The notes beneath the pieces were generated by a model, which was not told the origin of the DNA, did no database searches, and saw only the letters and a list, made by a program, of their open reading frames with translations. DNA of 64,000 nt from Isoetes taiwanensis (taxonomy: Eukaryota > Streptophyta > Lycopodiopsida > Isoetales > Isoetaceae): the NCBI GenBank assembly GCA_021234155.1, contig JAJEKV010000017.1, positions 15,893,455-15,957,454 of the forward strand, written 5' to 3'. Made by a program: the position numbers and the translations under genes. This document shows, in pieces, positions 1 through 11,300 of this stretch; position 1 is the first letter of the stretch, and every line of letters starts with the position of its first letter.

Positions 1-405
1 GAAATTAATCCATCTGAATGTTATAGGAGACTTGCAATGAGGGGAATGCTTGAACCCCCTCCTTATCTGGACGAGATGCTACAGCAATTGAGGCCTCTTC
101 TTCGTGCTGGATATTTAGCACACTCTCTGGATGCATACATATCAGAGTTCATTCATGAAATTTGTAAAAGACAGATGTATGGCCTTATTAGGGTGTACTA
201 CAACGTGTACAACGGTTTTGTGGAGTTGGGTCCGCTCTTCTTCCGTGAGTATCATCCTGTGGAATTACTTTTTCTAATGACTAGGTACCCCATATGGTGG
301 GAAGAATCAGGCTGGGAGGAGCGTGAGCTCTTGACTCCTAACCCAGATGCATGGGTTACACCTCGCAGGGGAGGGGAAAGGGGAAGAGGAAGGGGAAGAA
401 GTTAG
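1..405 (+). CDS. 3' end of an unknown protein-coding gene (partial)
   Basis: The reading frame is open from the left edge to a TAG at 403-405, so the gene starts outside the window. The first in-window ATG at 37 is probably internal, because the codons before it are also open. About 134 residues are visible. They are rich in Leu, Tyr and Glu, include a WWEESGWEER stretch, and end in a basic Gly/Arg tail (RRGGERGRGRGRS) of the kind that often binds nucleic acid. I do not recognise the family. A tandem array of CpG-rich hairpins begins about 170 bp after the stop. This resembles gene B at 55-61 kb, which also has private palindromes in its 3' flank. The coding call rests only on open frame and composition. 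Confidence 0.5.
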   Translation, partial: EINPSECYRRLAMRGMLEPPPYLDEMLQQLRPLLRAGYLAHSLDAYISEFIHEICKRQMYGLIRVYYNVYNGFVELGPLFFREYHPVELLFLMTRYPIWWEESGWEERELLTPNPDAWVTPRRGGERGRGRGRS

Positions 406-570
406 GAACCTAGGGGAAGGTTACTAGGGACATACTGCCGTGGTCTCTAGTAACCTTTGCTATCTATCATAAATATTTCATATGATACCGTGATAATATG
501 TTCTATAAATATTCTCTAATATGTTAATATGTTCTCTAATATGTTAATATTCTCTAGTTACTGGCCCATA

Positions 571-1045
571 TTTCGCACCGTAGCCACGGTGCGAAATTGA
601 CTCAGGTACAAATTATTGAAGGGCCTATTTCGCCGCCGTAGCCCGCGATCTTGAAATCGACCGTAGTTACAAATTATTGAAGGGCCTTTTTTAGCGCGTG
701 GCTACGGTCGCGGAAATACGATGGGTCGATTTGAGTTCTGGGGCCATATTTCGCGACCGCCCGCGGTCGCGAAATCATTCGATTACAAATTATTGAAGGG
801 CCTATTTCGCACCGTAGCCACGGTGCGAAATCGACTCAGTTACAAATTATTGAAGGGCCTATTTCGCACCGTAGCCACGGTGCGAAATCGGCTCAGTTAC
901 AAATTATTGAAGGGCCTATTTCGCGCGGCAAAATGGCTACGGTCTTAAATACGTGGATCGGTTTAGTTCTGAGGGCCCATATTTCGCGACCGCGGCCCGC
1001 GATCGCCAATACATGCATCCAATTTACTTACAACACAAAGATTTC
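571..1045. repeat. Tandem array of CpG-rich hairpin repeats, period 57-61 bp
   Basis: The linker starting acaaattattgaagggcc recurs at 608, 669, 785, 842 and 899. Between linkers lie perfect or decayed inverted repeats. The best copies are 571-596, 805-830 and 862-887, each with arms TTTCGCACCGT and ACGGTGCGAAA around AGCC. Another at 749-774 has arms TTTCGCGACCGC and GCGGTCGCGAAA. Copies near 632, 686, 919 and 980 are degenerate. Some arm changes at 749-774 are matched on both sides, so the hairpin itself seems to be kept. The open frame at 721-948 is only a translation of this repeat. Confidence 0.9.
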
Positions 1046-1145
1046 GCACCGAGCACTATCGAACCGATAAATAAACCAACTCTTTTACAGTAGAGACGTT
1101 ATCAGGAGCTCTCAATACGGACATAACCTTTGCCTTGCCTACATC

Positions 1146-3927
1146 TCATTGATCTCCACTCGCTTGATCGCTCAACAGCTGCGGACTTATACCAACCCGC
1201 TGGGTTTTTTGTCTAAACAACTTAGCAAGTGTTGATTCACTCTGGTTCCGTGATTTCTTCACCCACTTGCACACGATCCTTCTGTAAAACCATTGACACA
1301 TCTGCTGCAAGGAATTCCCAACTGAACCTCTGTGTTGAGTGAAACGGAAGAATGCATTCTTTGCTTGCTTATGGGACTTCTCCATTCCCTGTGTATTCCA
1401 AATTCCCAGGCTTCCATACTCCCTGACAAACCACACGCCATGTGCGAACAGAATATGGACATAGTGAGTCAAATTGGCCTCACCCCATGCCGTCAGGAAA
1501 GACTTAGTGAAGTTTGTGACTGCCTCCTGGAATTTGGCAACATCATTTTCCTGCACTACCTTTTTCTGCATTTCCTTTACCAGTACAGAGAAATCCTGCC
1601 ATGCCTTGATTTTCTTCAGGCGTGATCTGCCACGATCATTTCGATCATCCTCAGCTGCAATAAGATCCTTGTAAGCTTCCCAAACACCAGATAAGTTCTC
1701 TTTCGGGAGGCAAAACCTCTTAGCCTTTGGACCACCCATCTTGGGTTTTTGGGAACCTTGCTTGCCGGATACCTTTGGATCTTGAAGTATTTTGTAGTGC
1801 CCATCATGAAGTCCCACATTAGATAGCACCTTTTCAACTTCATGCATGGCAGCTTCCCTAGAGCTTTGGGGTGATTTATTCCAAGCAAACAGGATACTCA
1901 TGTAAACCATCTTGTCTATGATTCTCAAGAAAGCATGAAGGGTGCATATGTGTACTCTTGTTAACGGAATTGGCAGAATTGGCATCAAGGTTGTGTCCTT
2001 CTCTTCTCTATTTGGTGGCTCATCCTGGACACAGTCTAATGTACTCTTGTCCAATCCAGCTGAATCTCTTCTTGCATAGAGACAGTAGGGACAAGCATGA
2101 GTAGTCTTACCAGCACCATGCTTCATTCTGTACATGCATTTTATTGTCTTCAAATCTGCAGCAAGATGCCATTCAACCTCGTACTCACCATATCCAGGAA
2201 CTGCAAGTTTTTCTCCGATTCCGTGAGAGGTAATCATTGTGGGAATGGATGTTTGATCAAAAACCCATTTCAGTATACTGTGATTTTTCCTCTGGTACCT
2301 GAAATAAACCAACCCACCAAATGTGATCTTCAGACTGGACGGAAAACTTATCATCTAGGTTTGACTCTTCATTCCCTGTATTCAAAGCTCTGTTCATTAG
2401 ACTCAGCGAACCCCTCTCGTACTTCTCGCCTTTCACCAATTCCATTTCATCCAGCTTCAAAACAATTCTTAGTTTGCCAGCGCACTCTTCTACCTTCATA
2501 TCATAAAATCGAACCAAAAGCTGAAGCATTCTAGTTAAGTCTATCCAGCAATTGTTATTTTCATTAAGGCAGAAAGTATCACCAAACTTCGACTTCTTCT
2601 TACCTTTGGTATATCCAAGTTGACACTGCTGGTCAGCTGATACATATCACCAAGAAGCTCTTGCACTTGTCTGTTTCTCGATGACCTACAAGTCATCACG
2701 CTAGTCATCCTTGGTAGTAGAATAGTTTTGGTAATGCCTTGTTGTTTAAAGCCATCCTGCAAGCATCTGAACAAAGCAATATAAGCTTGCCTACTTATTC
2801 CGACATTGTCACACAGTTCTTGCACTGATTCTGAGGTTTGACTGTTCCCCAACTCCTGCAACAGTTGATGTACTACAGCTTTCCTAAGTTGAATGCTACC
2901 AGGAAGCTTTAACATTCTCAATACATCATCTTTAGTAACTAATTTCTTTAATAAACCGGCAATATTAGCAGGTTTTCTCTTATTTTCTTCTGCAAGATTT
3001 GGATCAACAAGCTTTTTAATAGCCATGACCCTTTTTTTTGAGCCTCCACCCCCAGGGGCTAATATATTTATGGGCTTCAGGTTTTTTGCCCTCTCCCTGA
3101 TCCCCAGTGGAGTTCTTTTTAAGCGTTTGACCCGCTTGTGAAGGGAATCATTTTCTTGCGCAACCCTCTTCATTCCTTGCTGCAGTGCATTCATCTCAGT
3201 CACCAATTTCTGATTTTCTACCTCCAATTCATTGAGCTTGCGGCATTGTTGAGACAGAAAGTAGTTCGCCTGTTGGAGCTGATTAACATCTGATAAAACT
3301 TTGCAATTGAATCCATACAAGTGGTTATACATGGCACAAAATGTGGATCGAGTATTACCATTAACCAAATTATTACAAGAACCTAGTAACCCTTGCTGTC
3401 CCTTACAAGCAAATTCAATAAGACCGGATCACGAGTGGAAGTTTGGATGGGCTCGAGTGAAAGGATCACATGGATACTGATTGGCCTTTAGCCCGAGAGG
3501 TCTATATTCATGGCTCCGAGCTTCGCAATGCATCTTCATCTATTGGTTGCTTCCAAGTGAACTTATTCCCCGTAAAAGGCAGGCATTCTTTTGGCACTTG
3601 CACTCTAAATTGACCCTCGGAATTAGTTTGATCCTGAAACAGAAGTATTAGAAGGAAGAACACTCAAAGGAATGCAATGACGACTCGGAAACCAAATACC
3701 TTTGCCATTAACGTTGCAAAAGACCGAGAACCGGAGCGGAGATTAGAATTAGGAAGATTCTTGCCAACAAACAGAGCTTTCGCTCTATTTGCTGGCAAGA
3801 ATCCGCCATAATTCGAATTCAAAAACTGCCTGGGCGCGATGGCAAGATCGTTGGCACTCGATGGCGCGATGGCAAGGTCGATGGCGCGAGGGCAAGCTCG
3901 ATCGATGGTGCTGAAGCTCGATGGCAT
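1146..3927 (-). pseudogene. Broken multi-exon gene of unknown, possibly transposase-like, family
   Basis: Exon 1 is 3927-3700 and ends with MAK before a GT donor. A 66 bp intron follows, and exon 2 starts at 3633 after a TTTCAG acceptor with DQTNSEGQFRVQV. Around 3545 the frame shifts by one base. It then reads on through one TGA near 3430 into a coiled-coil segment (3368-2604, LNELEVENQKLVTEMNALQQ). An 83 bp intron (2603-2521) leads to 2520-2290. A second frame change near 2300-2350 joins the last block, 2354-1146. That block has a THACPYCLYARRD motif (CPYC), a Leu/Ile-rich helix region and IWNTQGMEKSHKQAK, which could hold the last acidic residue of an RNase H-like transposase. The match to a transposase is a guess from layout only. 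A stop plus at least two frame breaks suggest a pseudogene, although undetected introns could explain one break. Confidence 0.6.
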
Positions 3928-3999
3928 AAGCTCGAAGGTGGGAAAACGAAAATCCTAGATATAATCATCAAATATTCAGGTCGTTAGGAAATAATGATT

Positions 4000-4065
4000 G
4001 CGGGGTTAGGTTCGGGGGTTAGGTTCGGAGGTTAGGTAGTTAGGTTAGGGGAGAGTGAAATTTAG
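4000..4065. repeat. Short GGTTAGG-type direct repeats
   Basis: Four to five imperfect copies of ggggttaggttcg / aggttaggtagttagg lie just upstream of the minus-strand gene at 1146-3927. They could be part of its promoter region. The period and sequence do not match the plant telomere repeat TTTAGGG. Confidence 0.5.
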
Positions 4066-4185
4066 GTATGGAGGGGGGAAGCTAGATTCGGGATCCTACG
4101 TGGCGGCCCCCCTAATATATTCTTAGGAGGCCCTTATTTGACCTCAAAAAAACTCTAATGTCTTTTATCTCCAAACAGTAAGTTG

Positions 4186-4633
4186 TCTTCTTCTCCTGTT
4201 AAGAGTCCAAGTAAATGTAAGAGGCCATTGCTGCTTGAAGCTGCTGTGAAGATTCTCGAACGTGGACTTCAGAATAGCAAGTGTAGGGTTTGTCCTGGAC
4301 CTCAACTCATTGCCTTTTGAGAAAGCAGAATATGAAGGCAATTCATGTGAGGACCAGAGCTTGGCATTGTCTAAAAATGATGAAGCAGTGGAGCATGAAT
4401 TACATAGTCCATGTCATAGGATACTCAGCAAGACAGAGCTAACAAAAAGGCTCAAAGCAGTACACCTGCTTCATTAAGAAGAGTTCTGCCGCACTCTTCA
4501 AATTCCAGAAAGGATCCTTGGGTTATTGTTTCAGAGTTGATCAAGCAGCCTAAAAAGGCCCTCGGTCCGAAAACTCGCAGCCATGCCAATTCATTAATTG
4601 CAGATGTCTCATCAGATGCTTCAATGAGTTAAG
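4186..4633 (+). pseudogene. Relic of a DUF3741-motif (TRM/LONGIFOLIA-type) plant gene
   Basis: Three coding-like blocks follow one another in different frames. The first has SPVKSPSKCKRPLLLEAAVK followed by ILERGLQ, which resembles the plant motif with a Met/Leu-Glu-Ala-Ala, Lys-Ile-Leu-Glu core. The second (4290-4475) reads DLNSLPFEKAEYEGN and ends at a stop. The third (4440-4633) reads LRRVLPHSSNSRKDPWVIVS and reaches a TAA at 4631-4633. The blocks look like one protein broken by indels, or exon pieces copied without their introns. In the family, proteins with this motif are linked to microtubules. That function is known for the family only and is not shown here. Confidence 0.45.
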
Positions 4634-5020
4634 AGCAGTAACCTCCTGCCTCATCGGGACTGGGGAGATGCAACTAGGAGTAGCCCCTTGGCTATGCACC
4701 CGTCAGGCTACGGTCGAGTCCCAAGACTTATCAGCCTATTCTGCAAAGTATGCACAGGAGGGGCAAATGGAGCGGACTACCCAAGGGCCATGTTCTTATG
4801 CCAGCCCAATCCATTTGCCATGAATTCTGTTTGCATTGACTTCTGGAGACCCAAGCCGTCAGTCGATCCCCATGAGTCTGAGCCTTGGGTAGGATTCCCT
4901 TTATGTTGATGTTACTGATGTCGTTACATATGTTATGTTATGGTGAGCCACCCTTCGAGGTGGATGTATATGTTATTTGATGCTATCCCAGTCTCTCTCC
5001 TGTGATCGCATTCATAGCTC
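4634..5020. other. No gene recognised
   Basis: One open frame (4688-4909) has no recognisable domain. The stretch lies between the DUF3741 relic and the left edge of the 2.6 kb duplication. Confidence 0.5.
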
Positions 5021-5195
5021 TTCAACATCTGTAACCCGCTAAAAAACCTATTGTAATCTGCCCAGTTGAAGCTGTGACATCCATTATTTTTTGTCCGAAT
5101 CGATTTGGACTTATAGAATTCAGGCAGTCAGGGTTTTGCATAAGGGTTTAGCAACCTGCAGACCATACCAGAGTCAGAGCATCCAGATCATTGTC

Positions 5196-5576
5196 ATGGC
5201 TCCTGGTAAATTCCTTCCCCAATGAAAGCCCTCAGCAAAAATCTCGGGATCTGCTTGCATGCATGCACAATAATAATTTATTATTGTTATGTATGAGCCA
5301 AGAAAGTCTGTTTGTCACTCTGTATAATATTTTATTACTGTCATATTTGAGCCAAGAAAGCTCTGTTTGTCACTTTGTCATGCTTGTCTTTATTTTTTAC
5401 TTTCTATTTATGTTTATAATTTTGTCTTGGCTTTGCAAGAAGGACTCGAAAAAGAACTCAGAAGCTGCTCTTCTACAGATCTGACAGCAGTAAGGCCAGA
5501 CTCGCGCCCAAAAGGCCTTCTCAAATTGGCCCCAAATTTTTGCTCAGGTAAGAACTTTGGTCAATTAGTACTGTAG
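5196..5576 (+). pseudogene. Copy 1 of the two-exon gene, acceptor and frame damaged
   Basis: The start MAPG at 5196 and the GTAAAT donor match copy 2. At the acceptor, GCAGG has become GCAAG, so splicing can only use an AG one base later. That puts exon 2 in another frame, which ends at 5576. In the copy-2 frame a TAA appears after the conserved FLLR segment. Downstream, 5796-5984 keeps an acidic tail in a third frame (EEEVEEDDDQVHEMEIDDDG), which may show how the ancestral protein continued. Confidence 0.55.
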
Positions 5577-5974
5577 AAGGGCTCGAACAATTAGTTAACA
5601 GTGAGGCAGCACCATCAGTTCAGAGTGAGGCAGCACCATCAATTAACATTGAGGCAGCATTGTCAGACAAATATAGCAGCACAGGATCAGTATCTTATTC
5701 AATGGCTGAAATTGATGGAAGTGGGGGAGCTTGCAGTAGAAATATTCAACCGGTTGATGACGTGGCCAATGTGATACCTAGCATAGCATAGGAATTTGAA
5801 CAGCAAGAGAATGAGGCAATTGCGGGCAATTGAACATGAGCAGCCAATTGAGCATGAGGAAGAGGTTGAAGAGGATGATGATCAGGTACATGAGATGGAG
5901 ATTGATGATGATGGAGAAGATGTTAGCATGGAGCAAGATTCAACCGAGGTGGATTACTATGAGGATACATCCTT

Positions 5975-7290
5975 GTCACCATGATCCATGAACACACATT
6001 TTTTGTCCACTCTTTATTGACATACGCGACAATCTCAATATAATTTTGCCACTTCGACTTGAATTCCTCAAGGCGGGCAGCCCCACCCCTTGCACAAGCT
6101 TCTCTGTACTCATCTTTAAACTCTCCATCCTCCTCTATAGGTTCTACATGTGTGTTATACATGATATCTCCCATGTGCTTGAACATCTCGTTTCGAACTT
6201 ATGGGTCATGCACATGTCTCATCAAAACCTTCCACCATGCACGTCTCACATGCCAAAGACATAGTTGGATGGGAATGTTTGGCACACGCCTCCAATGCAC
6301 CAATCTCAGCATCTGCATCATCAACTATAAAACAAGAGGGAGACCATTCAGGATCTTTCTTATGAATATGGATTTTCAAGTGCTCGAGCCAGGTTTGAAT
6401 GTTGATCTTCGTGGCATTAGACGTCAAGATCCATGCAACTGGCACTCCATTCCTATGACTATCAAATACCCTCAATGTACAGAGACTAAAGCTCAAGTCA
6501 TTCCTCTTGAACGTGGCATCCATTGCAATTGCATTCCCCTTTCCATACCTCATAAGCATTTCCATTTGAAATGATGTCATGATTCCAAGATGGAAAGGCA
6601 CGCCTTCTTGATGCAAGAACACTGATCATGGATTTTGGTCTACCCACATCCTAACACTTTGAGTTATATTGTTATGACGTTTCCATGTACCCTTTGAAAC
6701 CTCATCAAATATGTTACCTATATCATCCATAGCGAAAAAGTCGTCCCTGTCTTTGCTATCCTCTCCATACATTTGTAGCTTATAAACAACTTGATGTTCA
6801 TGCAATTTCATAACTTTCCTACACGAATGACCTTCCATCAACAAACACTTAACCTACTCCTTCTTCTCTTTTGAAAGCCACGGTGCAAGCTGGTACCTAG
6901 TGCCAAGACTACCTTCGTGCGCATTCCCATGACAAGCAGCTCCATGGATGTTAACATGGTTCCTTTGATAGAAGATAATTTCCGGTTTAATGTACAATTG
7001 CCTGGCAAGAAAATGACACATGTAACCTCTTTTGTATGTCTCACCTCTTAATCTTCTCTTCCTTCTAACAACATGTTGCTGAATTTCCATCTGAGCATGG
7101 TCCTCCCCTTCCAATGCTTTCTTTTTCTTCCTGCTTCTCTTCCTTGAATTTGGATTCTCAATTGGCTTTGGCTGCTGTTCATTTGCATAAGCAGAATTCC
7201 CCATTTGATTAGGCTGTTGTCCATCAACAGCATCAATTCCTCTACTCCATTTGATCTTTTGCTTCCCCTACGCTTTACTCGACATTTCAA
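5975..7290 (-). pseudogene. MULE transposase relic, copy 1
   Basis: Reading down the minus strand there is a basic N-terminal region (RKRSRKKKKALEGEDHAQME) and a Cys/His segment. The MULE catalytic region follows, with NAIAMDATFKRN (first Asp) and FIVDDADAEIGAL (second Asp). The conserved CLWHVRRAWW and WIMVTRMYPHSN segments come next. The frame is broken by TAG at 6854-6856, TGA at 6626-6628, a frameshift near 6258 and a TAA in HDP*VRNE near 6200. The match stops near 5975, before the expected C-terminal part, so the copy is 3' truncated. MULE transposases move Mutator-like DNA elements; host genes such as FAR1 share the fold. No long terminal inverted repeats were found around it. Confidence 0.85.
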
Positions 7291-7791
7291 TTAGATGTTG
7301 ATCCTCACTAAGGTCTTGAGGCCCATAACTGCACCAGTACCTACAAGCCTAAATATAGGTCAACAAATATCATTACAATCCAAATCAATTTGCCAAACAG
7401 ATGATGTAATTCAATTCAAGTTTAAATTGTGGAATTTAGATGGCTATTCATGTCTGGCTTGCTCAAAGAACCAAGCTTCCTGCTTTTACAGAATTTCTTA
7501 TAGAAGCTTGTTGGGGAATGGACATTCTTCATCTCTCCTGCGATAAAATCTGATAAGCGTGTAGTGAGAATGTAGCGGAATTCGGCTGGATCTCCTCTTG
7601 CTTTTCTTACTATCCATTCAACATCTGTAACCCGCTAAAAAACCTGTTGTAATCTGCCCTGTTGATGCTGTGACATCCATTATTTTTTGTCCAAATCGAT
7701 TTGGACTTATAGAATTCAGGCGGTTAGGGTTTTGCGTTAGGGTTTAGCAACCTGCAGACCATACCAGAGTCAGAGCATCCAGATCATTGTC

Positions 7792-8430
7792 ATGGCTCCT
7801 GGTAAATTCCTTCCCCCAATGAAAGCCCTCAACAAAAATCTCGGGACCTGCTTGCATGCATACACAATAATAATTTATTGTTGTCATGTATGAGCCAAGA
7901 AAGTTTGTTTGTCACTCTGTGTAATATTTTATTGTTGTCATATCTAAGTCAAGAAAGCTCTGTTTGTCACTTTGTCATGCTTATCTTTATTTTTTACTTT
8001 CTATTTATGTTTATAATTTTGTCTTGGCTTTGCAGGAAGGACTCGAAAAAGAACTCAGAAGCTGCTCTTCTACAGATCTGACAGCAATGAGGCCACACTC
8101 GAGCCCAAAAGGCCTTCTCAAATTGACCCCAAATTTTTGCTCAGGCAAGAATTTTGGTCAATTAGTACTATAGAAGGGCTCGAGCAATTAGTTAACAGTG
8201 AGGCAGCACCATCAGTTCAAAGTGAGGCAGCACCATCAATTGACATTGAGGCAGCATTGTCAGACAAATATAGCAGCACAGGATCAGTATCTTATTCAAT
8301 GGCTGAAATTGATGGAAGTGAGGGAGCTTACAGTAGAAATATTCAACCAGTTGATGAAGTGACCAATGTGATAGCTAGCATAACACAGGAATTTGAACAG
8401 CAAGAGAATGAGGCAATTGCGGGCAATTGA
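7792..8430 (+). CDS. Two-exon gene of unknown function, intact copy 2
   Basis: Exon 1 coding is 7792-7801 (MAPG, phase 1) and is followed by GTAAAT. A 234 bp pyrimidine-rich intron ends in TTGCAG at 8035. Exon 2 runs 8036-8430 to a TGA. The joined frame gives 134 residues. The N-terminus is strongly basic (GRTRKRTQKLLFYRSD). Two near-identical NSEAAPSVQSEAAPSIDIEA repeats follow, then an acidic Ser/Gln-rich tail. I do not recognise a domain. The basic start could be a nuclear signal. After the stop, another frame continues with an acidic stretch, so the protein may be truncated relative to its ancestor. The neighbouring copy 1 has lost this frame. Confidence 0.55.
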
Positions 8431-8571
8431 ACATGAGCAACCAATTGGGCATGAGGAAGAGGTTGAAGAGGATGATGATCAGGTACATGAGATGTAGATT
8501 GATGATGATGGAGAAGATGTTAGCATGGAGCAAGATTCAACCGAGGTGGATTACTATGAGGATACATCCTT

Positions 8572-9887
8572 GCCACCATGATCCATGAACACACATTCTT
8601 TGTCCACTCTTTATTGACATACGCGACAATCTCAATATAATTTTGCCACTTCGACTTGAATTCCTCAAGGCGGGCAGCCCCACCCCTTGCACAAGCTTCT
8701 CTGTACTCATCTTTAAACTCTCCATCCTCCTCTATAGGTTCTACATGTGTGTTATACATGATATCTCCCATGTGCTTGAACATCTCGTTTCGAACTTATG
8801 GGTCATGCACATGTCTCATCAAAACCTTCCACCATGCACGTCTCACATGCCAAAGACATAGTTGGATGGGAATGTTTGGCACACGCCTCCAATGCACCAA
8901 TCTCAGCATCTGCATCATCAACTATAAAACAAGAGGGAGACCATTCAGGATCTTTCTTATGAATATGGATTTTCAAGTGCTCGAGCCAGGTTTGAATGTT
9001 GATCTTCGTGGCATTAGACGTCAAGATCCATGCAACTGGCACTCCATTCCTATGACTATCAAACACCCTCAATGTACAGAGACTAAAGCTCAAGTCATTC
9101 CTCTTGAACGTGGCATCCATTGCAATTGCATTCCCCTTTCCATACCTCATAAGCACTTCCATTTGAAATGATGTCATGATTCCAAGATGGAAAGGCACGC
9201 CTTCTTGATGCAAGAACACTGATCATGGATTTTGGTCTACCCACATCCTAACACTTTGAGTTATATTGTTATGACGTTTCCATGTACCCTTTGAAACCTC
9301 ATCAAATATGTTACCTATATCATCCATAGCGAAAAAGTCGTCCCTGTCTTTGCTATCCTCTCCATACATTTGTAGCTTATAAACAACTTGATGTTCATGC
9401 AATTTCATAACTTCCCTACACGAATGACCTTCCATCAACAAACACTTAACCTACTCCTTCTTCTCTTTTGAAAGCCACGGTGCAAGCTGGTACCTAGTGC
9501 CAAGACTACCTTCGTGCGCATTCCCATGACAAGCAGCTCCATGGATGTTAACATGGTTCCTTTGATAGAAGATAATTTCCGGTTTAATGTACAATTGCCT
9601 GGCAAGAAAATGACACATGTAACCTCTTTTGTATGTCTCACCTCTTAATCTTCTCTTCCTTCTAACAACATGTTGCTGAATTTCCATCTGAGCATGGTCC
9701 TCCCCTTCCAATGCTTTCTTTTTCTTCCTGCTTCTCTTCCTTGAATTTGGATTCTCAATTGGCTTTGGCTGCTGTTCATTTGCATAAGCAGAATTCCCCA
9801 TTTGATTAGGCTGTTGTCCATCAATAGCATCAATTCCTCTACTCCATTTGATCTTTTGCTTCCCCTACGCTTTACTCGGCATTTCAA
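8572..9887 (-). pseudogene. MULE transposase relic, copy 2
   Basis: This is the second unit of the tandem duplication and is almost identical to copy 1. It carries the same disabling changes at the same places: TAG ending at 9451, TGA ending at 9223, the frameshift after ALEACAKH and the TAA before VRNEMFKHMG. The damage therefore came before the duplication. The catalytic MDATF and VDDADAEI segments are present. Confidence 0.85.
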
Positions 9888-10209
9888 TTAGATGTTGATC
9901 CTCACTAAGGTCTTGAGGCCCATAACTGCACCAGTACCTACAAGCCTAAATGTAGGTCAGCAAATACCGTTATAATCCAAATCAATTTGCCAAATAAACG
10001 GTGTAATTCAATTCAAGTTTACATTGTGGAATTTAGATGGCTATTCATGTCTGTCTTGCTCAAAGAACCAAGCTTCCTGCTTTTACAGACTTTCTTGTAG
10101 AAGCTTGTTGGGGAATGGACATTTTTTATCTCTCCTGTGATAAAATCTGATAGTGAGAATGTAGCAGAATTCGGCTGGATCTCCTCTTGCTTTTCTTACT
10201 ATCCATTCA

Positions 10210-10724
10210 AGATCATTTTGGCTGAACGAACCTTGAGGTCGATTCTAAATCTGGATTGGATTCTGGATCTGAAATACATCCGGCATCTGCTATGAAAGAA
10301 CACCATTACAGAAATTTGGAAAACAAGACTCATCATTTTGTATGTAAAATTCGAGCAAAATAAAGAAAGGATCGTCATTCTTACCTGCTGCAAGCAGTTG
10401 CACGACGGATCAGGCTCCATAAATCAGCTCTGAACAGGGCTCTATCGATCTTCCATTCCATCTCAAGGCCCAAATGATCGTTCTTGCAAATAAAAAGAGC
10501 GGGAGGACAGTTGGCTCAAACATGCCTTCCAACAACAAAGGTACGATCAGTAGCTGGTCTGTACGTAGCGTAGCTGGGTGAATTTATTACGGGATGGATG
10601 GCAGAGGGATGAGGGAGACATAGATCGATATGGATCGATTGGATGCGGGCGGAGGCATGTCATGTTTGAACCAGGAAAATTATGTTGGTTTAAACATGAT
10701 CATGGTTGTCAAATAAGGCGCTCG
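10210..10724. other. No gene recognised
   Basis: Only short unconvincing open frames occur, such as 10199-10420 minus. This is the right flank of the tandem duplication. Confidence 0.5.
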
Positions 10725-11300
10725 ATTAAAGGCGACTATTGAAAATAGTAAGGGGTCGAATAGCATGGCCTTTTATTTAAAGAAGTGCATCAACATCAAT
10801 TGATGGAGTCATATCTATAATGAAGAAGCTTTTGAGCAAATTAGAAGATAGAGGCACATATAGATCTTTATTAAAAAAGTATCAAACGTATTATATAAAG
10901 AAAAGGAGGTAGCATCGATGAGGAAAAGAAGAAGCCAAATGCTGTGAACAAACCAGCGGCACCACAAGAGAGCAGAACTTCAACGGTAATACCTGCAGCA
11001 ACCAAGAACTTTTGTAGCAGGATAGCTCTGATTGAACAACCCTGACTTGTTATGAGGAGCTCCAACAAAGTAATGGACTATATATATCTTCTGTGGGACT
11101 GTCAATAGATCTGAATTTGATGCCAACAACCAGCTTTTGACCAGTTCAGAGATGAAGGATAATTGAAACAGATGTCCAGGGATGTGAATCGTCCGAAGAA
11201 GCGTACTAAAGATCCTTGCTAGATATATAGCTGGTTTACGAACACCCTTTTCGAATCCTAAGCTAGTATATATTTTTCCCCTGATCAGATGCTGTGCGGA
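10725..11300 (+). repeat. Dispersed repeat, copy 1 (second copy at 14235-14860)
   Basis: About 570 bp, from aaaatagtaaggggtc through the gatgaaggata region to gatcagatgct, recurs in the same orientation at 14.2 kb with many substitutions. No coding frame is conserved between the copies. It is probably an unclassified transposon or a duplicated non-coding segment. Confidence 0.75.

Larger units (their letters stand above)
5021..10209. repeat. 2.6 kb tandem direct duplication (two units)
   Basis: Unit 1 is about 5021-7620 and unit 2 about 7617-10209, offset 2596-2597 bp. The units differ by scattered substitutions and a few small indels, on the order of a few percent. The junction carries ttca at the left edge (5021-5024), at the unit boundary (7617-7620) and at the right edge. 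This suggests unequal exchange or replication slippage through short microhomology. Each unit contains the 5' part of a plus-strand gene and a decayed MULE transposase on the minus strand. Confidence 0.92.

Noticed and set aside
721-948. ORF with 19-residue repeats KLLKGLFRTVATVRNRLSY
   Set aside because: It comes from the 57 bp hairpin repeat, with no codon-level sign of selection.
4000-4065. Interstitial telomere repeat
   Set aside because: The unit is GGTTAGG-like with variable length and does not match TTTAGGG arrays.
6059-9171. Plus-strand 171-residue ORFs in both duplication units
   Set aside because: They are antisense to the MULE transposase catalytic region, whose minus-strand motifs are clear.
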